Numbered from the stretch's first letter, positions 43,752 through 53,269 are shown. The stretch is DNA of 64,000 bases from Verrucomicrobiaceae bacterium (GCA_015061955.1 SUVO01000002.1:62001-126000), one strand, 5' to 3'. Translations and numbers: made by a program. Notes: generated by a model not told the origin, from the letters alone.

Positions 43752-45170
43752 TTATAATATTGGACCAGCTGTATATGTTTTAGCTTCTGGCGTTTTTTCT
43801 ACCAATGCATCGGCACGATTACAGAAATCTTCAGTTTGTGCTTCTGCCAAAGCAGTTGCTTTTGAACCAACTTCGCTAATGTCGTTTAGCTCATCTAAAC
43901 TCAAAGGCATACGTTCGTCATTTGCCAAACGTTTAAGCAGATCGTTTTCGATAATCTTTCCTGCACGCAAATCGTTTGCTGTTGCAACTGCATGTTCTTT
44001 GATTATTTCGTGAGCATCTTCTCTACCAATGCCTTTTTTAACTGCGTTCATCATCACTGTTGTAGTCAACAAGAATGGCATATATTTTGCACACTCAGCT
44101 TTAATAACTGCTTCGTTAACTACCATCTGATTCATAATTGTTATGAAAGTTTCAAGCAAGCCATCTAGTGCAAAGAACGAATCGGGCAGAACTACTCTAC
44201 GAACAACCGAGCAAGATACATCGCCTTCATTCCACTGGTCGCCAGCCAACGATGCAGCCATATCCATATAACCACGCAAGATTACATGAAAACCATTTAT
44301 ACGCTCGCAACTACGCGAATTCATTTTATGTGGCATTGCCGACGAACCTGTTTGACCTTTTGCAAAACCTTCGCTAGCCAACTCCATACCAGCCATAATA
44401 CGCAAAGTCTTTGCAAAGCTTGAAGCCCCTGCACCAAGCTGATACAAACGCGACACGCATTCGAAATCGAGTGTACGTGGATACACTTGACCTGTTGCAC
44501 CTATACAACGAGCAATTCCAAGATGTTTTCTAATTTTTTCATCTAATGCTATTGCTTTTGCTGAGTCGCCATCAAAGAGAGTCAATTGGTCTAATTGTGT
44601 ACCAACGGCTCCTTTTAAGCCACGAACAGCGTAAGTTTCGATAAGCTCGTCTAATTTTTCGAGGGCTCTCATTGAGTCTTCACCAAATTCAGCCATACGT
44701 TTACCGAATGTTGTAAGCTGGGCAATTACATTATGTGTTCTGGCAGCCAATATTGTTGCTTTATATTTTTTTGCAGTTTGCGAAAGTAAGTGCAATGCAG
44801 CAGCTGCTTTTATACGGATTACTTTCAAACTTTCAAACACTTGTAATTGTTCAACACATTCTGTAAGGTCGCGACTTGTCATACCCTTATGGATATGTTC
44901 AAAGCCTGCTAATTCGCAAAATTCTTCAATACGTGCTTTTACATCATGACGAGTTATTTTTTCGCGTTTATTTATTTCATCAACACGGATATTTGTTTTT
45001 ACTTTTTCATAGGCATCGATAGCTTCTTGTGGAATATCTAAGCCAAGCTCCTTTTGAGCTTTCATTACAGCAATCCAGAGATTACGTTCGAGCAAGATTT
45101 TGCCTTCTGCACTCCAGATATTTTTTATTGATTCTGTTGCGTATCTTTCTGCGAGAATATTTGGTATCAT
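43752..45170 (-). CDS. purB: Adenylosuccinate lyase
   Basis: Releases fumarate from SAICAR and adenylosuccinate in purine synthesis. 472 aa fumarase/aspartase-superfamily protein. Visible: T-S-R-D-L-T-E (about 97-103), R-T-H-N-V-I-A-Q (about 143-150) with a catalytic His, and the signature G-S-S-A-M-P-H-K-M-N (about 276-285). First gene of a probable purB-tgt-fusion-leuD-tolQR run of six minus-strand genes with small gaps. Confidence 0.95.
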   Translation of the reverse strand: MIPNILAERYATESIKNIWSAEGKILLERNLWIAVMKAQKELGLDIPQEAIDAYEKVKTNIRVDEINKREKITRHDVKARIEEFCELAGFEHIHKGMTSRDLTECVEQLQVFESLKVIRIKAAAALHLLSQTAKKYKATILAARTHNVIAQLTTFGKRMAEFGEDSMRALEKLDELIETYAVRGLKGAVGTQLDQLTLFDGDSAKAIALDEKIRKHLGIARCIGATGQVYPRTLDFECVSRLYQLGAGASSFAKTLRIMAGMELASEGFAKGQTGSSAMPHKMNSRSCERINGFHVILRGYMDMAASLAGDQWNEGDVSCSVVRRVVLPDSFFALDGLLETFITIMNQMVVNEAVIKAECAKYMPFLLTTTVMMNAVKKGIGREDAHEIIKEHAVATANDLRAGKIIENDLLKRLANDERMPLSLDELNDISEVGSKATALAEAQTEDFCNRADALVEKTPEAKTYTAGPIL

Positions 45171-45227
45171 ATAGCTTATATATATTGTAGATTTTTCAGT
45201 TCTTTAAAAGCTTTTTTTTATATTCAT

Positions 45228-45260
45228 AAAAAAAAGACGCGTTTTTTTTTACGCGTCTTT
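45228..45260 (-). terminator. Terminator of the PEGA lipoprotein gene
   Basis: AAAGACGCGT (45233-45242) pairs with ACGCGTCTTT (45251-45260) around an 8-nt loop; on the minus strand it is followed by a T run. It lies between the PEGA gene and purB, insulating purB from upstream transcription. Confidence 0.85.
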
Positions 45261-45283
45261 CTTTTTATAAAATTTTATTAAAA

Positions 45284-45775
45284 CTATTTTTTGTTAGCTG
45301 GTTTCGATGCGTAGAACTCAACAATTTTCTTGATCATATACGAGTGTTCGCATTCAGAAATTTTACCTTCTTTCTTCATCTTGTCTGCTTTATCGAGATT
45401 CTTTTGCATATCTTCAAATGCTTTTGTTCCCTTATACGCAGGAAGGAATGCAGGTGTCATTTCATTCTTTTGGCATGTTAAAGTGAGGGTTTTATAATAA
45501 CCCATATCTACGAGAGGACCAAACTTAATGAATGGATTTTCCTTCAACGCAGCAACTGTTGTTTCTTTATTTTTGTAGCCGTCTTTAATCAACACCACGT
45601 TATATGTGCCATCTTTTGGCAAAGAAAGCGTAAGTGGTGTTAGCCCCATAATTTCATCATTTATCAAAACGATTGCACCTTTGGGGTTTGAATTAATTGT
45701 TACCTGATCTTCTGTGATTGAAGTGCAAGCCGACATAGCGAGCGCTGCGATGATGGGGAGTAATAATTTTTTCAT
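45284..45775 (-). CDS. PEGA-domain lipoprotein
   Basis: 163 aa. Signal with lipobox M-S-A-C (Cys17). Residues about 24-75 match a PEGA domain (V-T-I-N-S-N-P-K-G-A-I-V-L-I-N then L-T-P-L-T-L and K-D-G-Y-K), a surface beta-sandwich found in envelope lipoproteins. The C-terminal half is Lys/Glu-rich and helical. Monocistronic, with a candidate -35 (TTGACT) upstream and its own terminator. Function unknown. Confidence 0.82.
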   Translation of the reverse strand: MKKLLLPIIAALAMSACTSITEDQVTINSNPKGAIVLINDEIMGLTPLTLSLPKDGTYNVVLIKDGYKNKETTVAALKENPFIKFGPLVDMGYYKTLTLTCQKNEMTPAFLPAYKGTKAFEDMQKNLDKADKMKKEGKISECEHSYMIKKIVEFYASKPANKK

Positions 45776-45844
45776 AATTCTAATAATTGTGTTGTTCTAT
45801 TTAAATTAAATTGTTGGAATATTTTTTTACAAGTCAAGTTTTTT

Positions 45845-46642
45845 TTACAATTTTGACAATTCTTTAGATCGATTTTTAGCAGCTACCAGTACGTTTTTCA
45901 TTGTTTCGCGGAAATTTACTTTTTTCAATTCTGCCAATCCTGCCAAAGTTGTTCCTCCAGGGCTTGAAACTGCTGTGCAAAGCTCATCTGCCGACAATGG
46001 CGATTGTGCAAGCAACATTGCAGAACCAAGCAAGGTTTTTTCAACAAGTTTTTTCGATTCTTCATCGGTAAAACCTATTTGTTTTCCTGCTTCAATCATA
46101 GCTGCTGCAATTTCAAATATATATCCTGGTCCACTTCCTGAAAGGGCTGTTACTGCGTCGAGACGAGCTTCTTGCACTTCCATAAATTCACCAATAGCTC
46201 CCAATATGCTTTCAACTACTGTTTTTTCGTTTCCCGATAATGTACTTTCGGGGGCATAACAAGATATTCCTTGCGATATTTGTGCAGGCATATTAGGCAT
46301 TACACGCACTATCTTTTTTACGTTTGGAAAACATTCACGCAATCGAGCTATTGACGTTCCAGCCAAGATAGACACAAGAACATCATTACTTGCCGATGAT
46401 GCTTGTTGAGCTACTTCGGCGAGTTGTTGTGGCTTACACGCAAGCACAACTACCGACGATTTTTCTAACAATTCTTTTATGCTATCTAAACACTCAATCG
46501 ATGTTTGTTGTGCCAATATTTTACCTGTATCATCGTTCCCACAAGTACAGACTATATCGTCTGAACTCACAGTTTGCGATAACAAACCTTTTACTATTGC
46601 ACTGGCCATTTTGCCAGCACCTATAAATCCGAATTTTTTCAT
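45845..46642 (-). CDS. proC: Pyrroline-5-carboxylate reductase
   Basis: Final step of proline synthesis, reducing P5C with NAD(P)H. 265 aa, normal. N-terminal Rossmann loop F-I-G-A-G-K-M-A-S-A-I (about 5-15), A-C-K-P-Q-Q (about 68-73), V-M-P-N-M-P-A (about 114-120), and the C-terminal signature S-S-P-G-G-T-T-L-A-G-L (about 229-239). One nt after the glycerate kinase gene, so cotranscribed. Confidence 0.95.
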   Translation of the reverse strand: MKKFGFIGAGKMASAIVKGLLSQTVSSDDIVCTCGNDDTGKILAQQTSIECLDSIKELLEKSSVVVLACKPQQLAEVAQQASSASNDVLVSILAGTSIARLRECFPNVKKIVRVMPNMPAQISQGISCYAPESTLSGNEKTVVESILGAIGEFMEVQEARLDAVTALSGSGPGYIFEIAAAMIEAGKQIGFTDEESKKLVEKTLLGSAMLLAQSPLSADELCTAVSSPGGTTLAGLAELKKVNFRETMKNVLVAAKNRSKELSKL

Positions 46643-46643
46643 A

Positions 46644-47780
46644 TTATTTTAATTGTGATACAAAATCTTTTGACAAACTTGCCAAGAATTTAGGCGCTCT
46701 ATTATGTGCCTCTACCGAATTTGGTGCTATTGGCAGAATTTCGCCTATCTTTATTCCATCAAGTTGCATTTTTGAAACATCTTTTTCTGATACTCCTGAT
46801 TCTCCACAGAATATCCAAACTTGTTTTTTATATTTTAGTGCCATTTTAGCTAACTGGTAAGGCCCTTTCCCCAACATATCGGTTGAATCAAATTTGCCTT
46901 CTCCTGTTATAATAATATCGCTAGCTTTTACGCATTTTTCAATGTCGGTATACTTTGCGAAAAGTTCAAAACCACTAATACGTTCGGCATTTAGGAAATT
47001 CATTAAAGCATATCCACAACCACCTGCTGCACCTGCACCTGCTTCATTGTGCATACTTTTGCCAAAACATTTTTTTACAACCTCAACATAATTTTTCATA
47101 TTTTGTTCGAGTTGTTGTGCCTGTTCTGGTGTTGCTCCTTTTTGTATTGAAAATTTTAACGATGCACCATCTTCACCCAACAATGGATTTGCAACATCGG
47201 TTGCTACTATGAATTTTGTTTTAAATGTATTTTGTGGCTTTTCTATTTTTGCAAGTTTACCTAATCCTTCTCCATTAGGCGATATATCGTTGCCATCTTT
47301 ATCTAAAAATCTAAATCCCAATGGTATCAACAACCCAATACCACCATCGTTAGTAGCACTGCCTCCTACGCCAACAATAATTGTTTTATAACCACGTTCA
47401 ACGAGCTTTTCTAATATATTGCCTGTTCCTATGTTTGTTAACTTTGCTGGATTTCTTTCTGTATCCGAAACTAAATTTATACCTGAGGCTTCTGTTAAGC
47501 CAACAAGGGCAGTGTTATCATCAAGCAGGGCACACTTTGCAGTCAAGGTTTGACCAGTTGGGTCTTCTGTTTTAAGGCGAATAACTTTGGAGCCTTTTTT
47601 AGCTTTAGCTATTGTATCTACAAATGCGTCTCCACCGTCTGTCAAAGCAAATTCTGTAATTTGGGCATTTTTTAACATCGAGCTAATTCCCATCTTAATA
47701 GAGTGCGATGCCTGACTTGCCGACAATGAACCTCTGAATTTGTCGGGAGCAATTAAAAATTTGTAGACTTTATTCGCCAT
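46644..47780 (-). CDS. Glycerate kinase (GarK/GlxK type)
   Basis: Phosphorylates D-glycerate to 2-phosphoglycerate. 378 aa, the usual length of glycerate kinase family 1. Visible: A-P-D-K-F-R-G-S-L-S-A (about 11-21), G-V-G-G-S-A-T-N-D-G-G (about 137-147), E-A-G-A-G-A-A-G-G-C-G (about 244-254), and I-T-G-E-G-K-F-D (about 291-298). Upstream of proC with a single-base gap. With the 2-hydroxyacid dehydrogenase at 7.7 kb it could form a hydroxypyruvate-to-glycolysis route; that is inference, as the genes are far apart. Confidence 0.92.
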   Translation of the reverse strand: MANKVYKFLIAPDKFRGSLSASQASHSIKMGISSMLKNAQITEFALTDGGDAFVDTIAKAKKGSKVIRLKTEDPTGQTLTAKCALLDDNTALVGLTEASGINLVSDTERNPAKLTNIGTGNILEKLVERGYKTIIVGVGGSATNDGGIGLLIPLGFRFLDKDGNDISPNGEGLGKLAKIEKPQNTFKTKFIVATDVANPLLGEDGASLKFSIQKGATPEQAQQLEQNMKNYVEVVKKCFGKSMHNEAGAGAAGGCGYALMNFLNAERISGFELFAKYTDIEKCVKASDIIITGEGKFDSTDMLGKGPYQLAKMALKYKKQVWIFCGESGVSEKDVSKMQLDGIKIGEILPIAPNSVEAHNRAPKFLASLSKDFVSQLK

Positions 47781-47968
47781 ACATTACCTTTCTTATTTTT
47801 TACAAAACAAACTTGCGAGATTATTTATAATATCTAAAAAAAATCTACCAATTGCAAGCCCCTTTTTAAACAAAATACCATATCATTAAAAAAAATAGAT
47901 CTTTTTTTAAAATAAAATCCCAAAAAAAACTTGAAATAAAAACAAAATTACACAAACTTATTTTTCAT

Positions 47969-49219
47969 ATGGCAAACAATTATAAGCAAGCAAAAGATAC
48001 GTACGCAAAATTTGGCGTAGATACTGAAAAAGCATTAAAAATGCTCGATACAATTCCTCTTTCTATGCATTGTTGGCAGGGTGATGACGTTGGTGGTTTT
48101 GAAACACCTGATGCAGAACTTTCAGGTGGTGGTATTCAAACAACTGGTAATTTCCCTGGAAAAGCTCGCAACGTTGATGAACTTAGAGCTGATATTGACG
48201 AAGCTTTGAAATATATTCCTGGTCCAACTCGTTTGAATTTACATGCTTTGTATGGTGAATTTGGTGGTAAGAAAGTAGATAGAAACGAAATCGAGTTTAA
48301 ACACTTTAAAGGTTGGGTTGATTGGTGCAAAAGCCGTAAGATGAATATCGACTTTAACCCATCTTACTTTTCGCATCCATTGGCTAACGATGGCTTTACT
48401 CTTTCGAGTGCTGATAAGGGTATTCGCCAGTTCTGGATTGAACACGGTATTGCATGTCGTAAGATTGCTGAAAAAATGGGTAAAGAATTGGGCAACACTG
48501 TTATCACAAACTTCTGGATGCCTGATGGTATGAAAGACTTCCCAGCTGATCGTCTTGCTCCACGCGAACGCATGGCTGATTCGCTCGATCAGATTATGAA
48601 AGTTAAAATTTCAAAGAAATACGATAAAGACGCTGTTGAATGTAAGCTCTTTGGTATTGGTAGCGAAAGTTATGTTGTTGGTTCGCACGAATTCTTCATG
48701 GGCTATGCTGTAAAAAATCAGATGCTCTTGTGCTTAGACTCAGGACACTTCCACCCAACCGAAACAATTGCCGATAAAATTTCTTCGGCTTTGATGTTCG
48801 TGCCAGAAATTCTCTTGCACGTTTCGCGTGGTGTTCGTTGGGATAGTGACCACGTTGTTCTTACTGACGACAATACAATGGCTATTATGCAAGAAATTGT
48901 ACGTTGTGGTGCAACTGATAAAGTTCATATTGGTATGGACTTCTTTGATGCAAGTATTAATCGTATCTTTGCTTGGGCTATCGGTATGAGAGCTGCAAGA
49001 AAGAGCTTGTTGTGTGCATTGTTAGATCCGATTGCAATGATGCGTAAGGCTGAAAATGCTGGTGATTATGGCACACGCTTAGCTCTCATGGAAGAAGCTC
49101 GTAGTTTGCCATTTAACGCTGTATGGCAAGAATATTGTGCTCGTTCGGGTAAGCTTTCTGGTTTGAAGATGCTCGAAGGCGTCAAGAAATACGAAACTAA
49201 GGTATTGTCGAAGCGATAA
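47969..49219 (+). CDS. rhaA: L-rhamnose isomerase
   Basis: Converts L-rhamnose to L-rhamnulose in the cytoplasm. 416 aa, very close to the E. coli enzyme in length, with a collinear N-terminus: S-M-H-C-W-Q-G-D-D-V-G-G-F-E (about 31-44), T-G-N-F-P-G-K-A-R, and metal-site segments L-C-L-D-S-G-H-F-H-P-T-E (about 253-264) and R-W-D-S-D-H-V (about 290-296). No rhaB, rhaD or rhaS is adjacent, so it stands alone here. The 188-nt upstream gap is very AT-rich with no clear promoter beyond a TTGAAA near 47.93 kb; no Shine-Dalgarno sequence. Two hairpins follow the gene. Confidence 0.96.
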   Translation: MANNYKQAKDTYAKFGVDTEKALKMLDTIPLSMHCWQGDDVGGFETPDAELSGGGIQTTGNFPGKARNVDELRADIDEALKYIPGPTRLNLHALYGEFGGKKVDRNEIEFKHFKGWVDWCKSRKMNIDFNPSYFSHPLANDGFTLSSADKGIRQFWIEHGIACRKIAEKMGKELGNTVITNFWMPDGMKDFPADRLAPRERMADSLDQIMKVKISKKYDKDAVECKLFGIGSESYVVGSHEFFMGYAVKNQMLLCLDSGHFHPTETIADKISSALMFVPEILLHVSRGVRWDSDHVVLTDDNTMAIMQEIVRCGATDKVHIGMDFFDASINRIFAWAIGMRAARKSLLCALLDPIAMMRKAENAGDYGTRLALMEEARSLPFNAVWQEYCARSGKLSGLKMLEGVKKYETKVLSKR

Positions 49220-49232
49220 TTTAATGGTTGAA

Positions 49233-49263
49233 ACATAAATATGTGGTTTACACATCTTTATGT
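49233..49263 (+). other. Hairpin in the rhaA 3' region
   Basis: ACATAAATATGTG (49233-49245) pairs with CACATCTTTATGT (49251-49263) with one mismatch and a 5-nt loop. It lies 14 nt after the rhaA stop and is not followed by a T run, so it may stabilise the 3' end rather than terminate. Confidence 0.5.
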
Positions 49264-49280
49264 TATGGCTAAATAAAAGT

Positions 49281-49314
49281 AAAGGGATGTTGCTAAAAGC
49301 AATATCTCTTTTTT
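49281..49314 (+). terminator. Terminator after rhaA
   Basis: A 10-bp stem with two G-U pairs (49284-49293 with 49299-49308), loop TAAAA, A's before and a T run after. It ends the rhaA transcript. Confidence 0.75.
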
Positions 49315-49382
49315 ATTGTAAAAGTTTGTGTGTTTTAGGTTGCAAAGCGAACTTGATTGGTTATTAGTTGTCTAGATTAAAA

Positions 49383-51194
49383 ATGAGAGTTTATTTATTA
49401 CTAAAATTATTGTTGTTTTTTGTTTTGGCTGTGAATTGTTTGGCACAACCAAAGTCGAAATATAATGTGAAAGAAGTAGAAGTAGATGCCGATTTTCTAC
49501 TTATTCCGATAAGTGCGCAATCTAATTATCGCGAAATAAAAATAACTGCTGAAGACGAATCTGTTATAATGAACGAAGCAGTTATGTTGGCTACGGGAAA
49601 AGGTCAGTGGTATGCGCCCATAGATGTTTCTAAATACAAAGGGCAAAAGTTGAAAGTTGCGTATCGCAACGATGATTTTATTGGCGAACCTATTATACTT
49701 TTAGGCGATGGTTTATTTCAACACGATTACTCTAAAGATATAGGTAGACCAAAGTTTCATATAACAGCAACCAATGGTATTCTTGGCGCATCGAGTGGTT
49801 TGTGTTATTTCAATGGCAATTACTATGCGTATATATTGCAAAATCCTAAATTATTTTCGGCTAATGGTACGTTTAATTTGTGCTTGTGGAAGAGTTCCGA
49901 TTTAGTTAATTGGAGTGTTGTGCAATCGGCTGATCTATTGAAGAGTGTTATTAAAGCTCCATCAAGCGTGTATGTTGATAAATCTAACAAAAGTAAATTA
50001 TTTAGTATCAATGAGCATGGCTTGATTTTTGCATGTACAAACGAAAATAATAATACATTTATTGCGTTTGCATCGGATCCTACTAAAATAAAACCATATA
50101 ACAATGCAAGTCCTGTTCTTGAGGGCGAAGGGAAATGGCCATATATTTTCTATAATGAAGATGCTAAATTGTGGACTATTTTGCGTACGGAAACTCTTGC
50201 AAATGGTAAAGGTGTAGTTGCTATTTATGTTTCTGAAGATTTTAAGAAATGGGAGAAAACATCGACTGCATTTTCAGATATAGGTGATTCTAACGTAAAT
50301 TTATTTAAACTTGATGTAATAGGCAAGGGCAATGAACAAAAATGGGTAATGCTATCTGGCGAAGGTAAATACATTGTTGGCGATTTTGATGGCAGAACGT
50401 TTAAACAAACATCTCCTAAAGCTTTGCGTATATTTAGTGGTACGGTATCGTTTGTTCAGGTTTGGAACAATGTTGTTAATAATCAAATTTTGGCAACTGC
50501 AACAATAGAACAACCTATATCGGTTATGCGTCATATAAAACAAGGATTTATAAATACGTTGAGTATTCCATGGCATCTTTCATTGGTTCGTGTAAGCGAT
50601 GGTCAAATACAGTTGCGTGCAAATATACCTGAACAAATTATGGAGCACACTGGAATTACTACCGATGTTGCAGGTGCCGAAATGACATTCTACTCAAATA
50701 CGTTTATAGTCCCTAATGCATACGGTAATTATTGTATTTACGATGGTATTTTTGAAGTAGATAAAACTCTTGCAGTAAGTGTTGAAGTTGGTGTTGGTGC
50801 TTTTGGTTATAGTATGCAAAATTCGCAATACTTTATGCGACGCTTAACAAACGAGTTTGGTCGTTGGGATATGCCGGTTGCTCGCAAGTTGATGTTTATT
50901 CCATTTAAAGCTGTAGTTGATTCGTATTCAGTGGAATTTCAATGGTTAGCTGGCGATATTATTTTAATGATGGGCGATTCTTTTATAAATGAGAATCAAA
51001 CAGTAAAAGTTGGGGCAGTAGGAGATACGAGAATTAAAGAACTAAAAATGTTGCCAATCTTTAAAAGCAAAGTAAAGGATTTGCGAAATGCCATTTTAGA
51101 AATGTACAAACAGTCTTCTATTGAAAATAACTCTCAAAAGCCTGAGGCTGAAAATACAGCTAATCCAAGTAGTTCAACTCAACAAAAACAATAA
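49383..51194 (+). CDS. Exported GH32-like beta-propeller protein, catalytic residues apparently lost
   Basis: 603 aa from the ATG at 49383 (an in-frame TTG at 49368 is less likely). Signal peptide about 1-22 (V-N-C-L-A-Q; a lipobox is possible but weak). Residues about 95-430 resemble the five-bladed propeller of GH32 fructosidases: L-C-L-W-K-S-S-D-L-V-N-W-S, Y-V-S-E-D-F-K-K-W-E, V-G-D-F-D-G-R-T-F, and S-I-P-W-H-L-S-L. The nucleophile motif (W-x-N-D-P-N-G in active enzymes) reads I-T-A-T-N-G-I-L, without Asp. A C-terminal beta-sandwich follows. Likely a glycan-binding or remodelled enzyme; family call tentative. The MBL gene follows by 10 nt. Confidence 0.6.
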   Translation: MRVYLLLKLLLFFVLAVNCLAQPKSKYNVKEVEVDADFLLIPISAQSNYREIKITAEDESVIMNEAVMLATGKGQWYAPIDVSKYKGQKLKVAYRNDDFIGEPIILLGDGLFQHDYSKDIGRPKFHITATNGILGASSGLCYFNGNYYAYILQNPKLFSANGTFNLCLWKSSDLVNWSVVQSADLLKSVIKAPSSVYVDKSNKSKLFSINEHGLIFACTNENNNTFIAFASDPTKIKPYNNASPVLEGEGKWPYIFYNEDAKLWTILRTETLANGKGVVAIYVSEDFKKWEKTSTAFSDIGDSNVNLFKLDVIGKGNEQKWVMLSGEGKYIVGDFDGRTFKQTSPKALRIFSGTVSFVQVWNNVVNNQILATATIEQPISVMRHIKQGFINTLSIPWHLSLVRVSDGQIQLRANIPEQIMEHTGITTDVAGAEMTFYSNTFIVPNAYGNYCIYDGIFEVDKTLAVSVEVGVGAFGYSMQNSQYFMRRLTNEFGRWDMPVARKLMFIPFKAVVDSYSVEFQWLAGDIILMMGDSFINENQTVKVGAVGDTRIKELKMLPIFKSKVKDLRNAILEMYKQSSIENNSQKPEAENTANPSSSTQQKQ

Positions 51195-51204
51195 AACAAT
51201 TAGT

Positions 51205-51981
51205 ATGTTTTTTCAAATAATAGAAAGCTCAAGTTCTGGTAATAGCTCATTTTTGGAATGCGATGGTGTTAGAATTTTAATTGATGCTGGTGTTGGCATA
51301 ACTAAAATAAAGAAATTTTTAAATTCTAGAAATCTAAAACTGGATGACTTAGACGGCGTTTTTATTACACACGATCACAGCGACCATGTTGGTTCTTTAA
51401 AAAGTTTTGAAAACTCGGGCGTCAAAATATATGCAAATCGCCCAACTGCCGAAGGTGTTCAATACAAATTACCAAAAACTAAAAATCTAAACTGGAATTT
51501 ATTTGAAACTGGATGCCAGTTCGATTTTTACGGTATTGATGTTTTAACTTTTTCAATTCCTCATGATACTAGTGATCCTGTTGGATTTTCGTTTTGTCAT
51601 AACAATACGCGTTTAGTTTATATAACAGATATTGGCAAACCAACTCATTCAATTCGCGATATTGTTTCGAGCGCCGATATTCTTGTTTTAGAAAGTAATT
51701 ATTGCCCTGTAATGCTACAACGCTCAACTCGACCTCAATATCTCAAAGACAGAATTATGGGTAGTTGGGGGCACTTATCTAATGCCGACGCCATAGATAT
51801 TTTGCATCATTGTAATTCTAACGTAAAGCGAATTTATCTATCGCACATATCTCGCGAATGTAATAACATTGATCACATAAACAATCTTCTTTTATCGAGT
51901 GATTTAAATGCAACTTTACTTGAAAAAGTTGAAATAGTTTCACCTTTTTCAACTTTGAGTTCTTGTTTCGAAATTCTATAA
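51205..51981 (+). CDS. Metallo-beta-lactamase-fold hydrolase (YycJ/WalJ-like)
   Basis: 258 aa from the ATG at 51205, which begins at the conserved family N-terminus (F-Q-I-I-E-S-S-S-S-G-N-S); the longer in-frame start would overlap the preceding gene by about 70 nt. The metal motif T-H-D-H-S-D-H-V-G (about 56-64) is intact, with S-I-P-H-D near 120 and Y-I-T-D-I-G near 140. Related proteins act as nucleases or cyclic-phosphate phosphodiesterases; the exact substrate is unknown. Ended by a bidirectional terminator. Confidence 0.85.
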   Translation: MFFQIIESSSSGNSSFLECDGVRILIDAGVGITKIKKFLNSRNLKLDDLDGVFITHDHSDHVGSLKSFENSGVKIYANRPTAEGVQYKLPKTKNLNWNLFETGCQFDFYGIDVLTFSIPHDTSDPVGFSFCHNNTRLVYITDIGKPTHSIRDIVSSADILVLESNYCPVMLQRSTRPQYLKDRIMGSWGHLSNADAIDILHHCNSNVKRIYLSHISRECNNIDHINNLLLSSDLNATLLEKVEIVSPFSTLSSCFEIL

Positions 51982-52042
51982 CTTTTATCTTTTTTTACAT
52001 ACTTAAAAAATAAAATAAGCTAAGTATTTCTTGTATATAGCA

Positions 52043-52078
52043 CAAAAAAAAGACCGATTTTCATCGGTCTTTTTTTTT
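52043..52078. terminator. Bidirectional terminator
   Basis: AGACCGAT (52051-52058) pairs with ATCGGTCT (52063-52070), 4-nt loop, with an A run before and a T run after. It is placed between the convergent MBL hydrolase and porin genes. Confidence 0.92.
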
Positions 52079-52093
52079 GTTATTAAACTATAA

Positions 52094-53269
52094 TTAGTAT
52101 CTCAACGAAGCACTAATTGTGAGGAGGTGCTGGTTGTAGTTAGCACTTTCAATTTCATCACAATTGTTGTTGAGGTAGTTGTAGTTGAAGCTGAGTGTTA
52201 CGAACTTGTTTGGAACATACGAAATACCAACTCTTGTCCATACTGTTTCGTCTTTTCTGTCGATAAGTTCGTAATCAGCAACTCTGTATGTCAAGCTTGC
52301 TGTACCAATAATCTTTGGATTGAAGTAGTAGTTCAATCCACCTTCGCACAATGTATTGATGTAAGAATAACGTGTAGCACTGCTACCGAAGTCTCTTAAT
52401 GCTCTTACATAAACGCCCAACTTTTCAGTAACTTCGTAACCAAATTTTATGTTACCTGATAATGTTGTATCATCTCCCTGAGTTGAACCATAATCACGAT
52501 ATTGTGCACCCAAGTAAGCTTCACATGTGAGCTTTGGAGCAATTTCACCGTTAACTGTTACGCCAAAGAAGTGGTCGTTTCTTTCTTCGCCCCAGTTTGC
52601 AACTGCAGGACCATCGAAATAATCAGTCAAGCGATATTGATACGACAAACCAACAGCAATCTTTTGTGTTACTCTGTAAAGTACGCTTACTGGAAGTGAG
52701 AATATATCATAGCTTGAATAAATATCATTCCACTTGTGAATATATTCTGTTCTTGTCCAATCAAAGCCGAGTGTACCATATACTTTTTCTGAGAAATCGT
52801 ACGAACCTTTTACACCAGCTTTCCAAAGATTATAGCTAATGAGGTCTTTTTCAATTACGCCTGTACCCCAAATCAAGTCAGAATCATTCTGATACATTTG
52901 GTCAAACGAGAAATATGCACGAACATTCCAGTTAGCTTCAACATACGATGCGTTTGCCAATATGTGTGCCAAGTTGTTGTCAAATTCTTTATGATCTACA
53001 TATCTTGTGATATCTTCATAGAATTTGATGTTTGCCTTGAACTTGCTTGTGCGACCATAGTCTACTTCACCACCCAAACGCAATGTGCCCGAGTAGTCTT
53101 CAAACTTTTTATTTTCACCACCAGAAGCATAAGTGATGTTTGAATTATAGTTACCTATAACAGAACCGCGGAAGAATATATCCATTTGGTCTCCCACTGT
53201 TACGAGAGGTGCTGCATTTACAGCCATTGCAAATGCAGATAGCAACGATGTTAGTACGATTTTTTTCAT
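52094..53269 (-). CDS. Outer-membrane beta-barrel protein (putative porin)
   Basis: 391 aa with a signal peptide (1-19, ends V-N-A). The mature chain is a regular run of amphipathic beta-strands ten to twelve residues long, rich in Tyr/Trp/Phe at their ends and separated by turns (for example R-L-G-G-E-V-D-Y-G, Y-G-T-L-G-F-D-W-T, V-G-L-S-Y-Q-Y-R-L), and ends in the aromatic residue expected for BAM-dependent insertion (L-L-T-I-S-A-S-L-R-Y). Resembles the beta-barrel porin-2 type family. Stand-alone gene with a good -35 upstream and a strong terminator, consistent with an abundant porin. Substrate unknown. Confidence 0.85.
   Translation of the reverse strand: MKKIVLTSLLSAFAMAVNAAPLVTVGDQMDIFFRGSVIGNYNSNITYASGGENKKFEDYSGTLRLGGEVDYGRTSKFKANIKFYEDITRYVDHKEFDNNLAHILANASYVEANWNVRAYFSFDQMYQNDSDLIWGTGVIEKDLISYNLWKAGVKGSYDFSEKVYGTLGFDWTRTEYIHKWNDIYSSYDIFSLPVSVLYRVTQKIAVGLSYQYRLTDYFDGPAVANWGEERNDHFFGVTVNGEIAPKLTCEAYLGAQYRDYGSTQGDDTTLSGNIKFGYEVTEKLGVYVRALRDFGSSATRYSYINTLCEGGLNYYFNPKIIGTASLTYRVADYELIDRKDETVWTRVGISYVPNKFVTLSFNYNYLNNNCDEIESANYNQHLLTISASLRY

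Noticed and set aside
47781-47968. AT-rich 188-nt gap before rhaA, examined for tRNA, small ORF or operator
   Set aside because: Only A/T runs and no cloverleaf, palindrome or convincing promoter.
49368-49382. TTG start for the GH32-like gene
   Set aside because: An ATG 15 nt downstream starts at a proper signal peptide, and neither has a ribosome-binding site.
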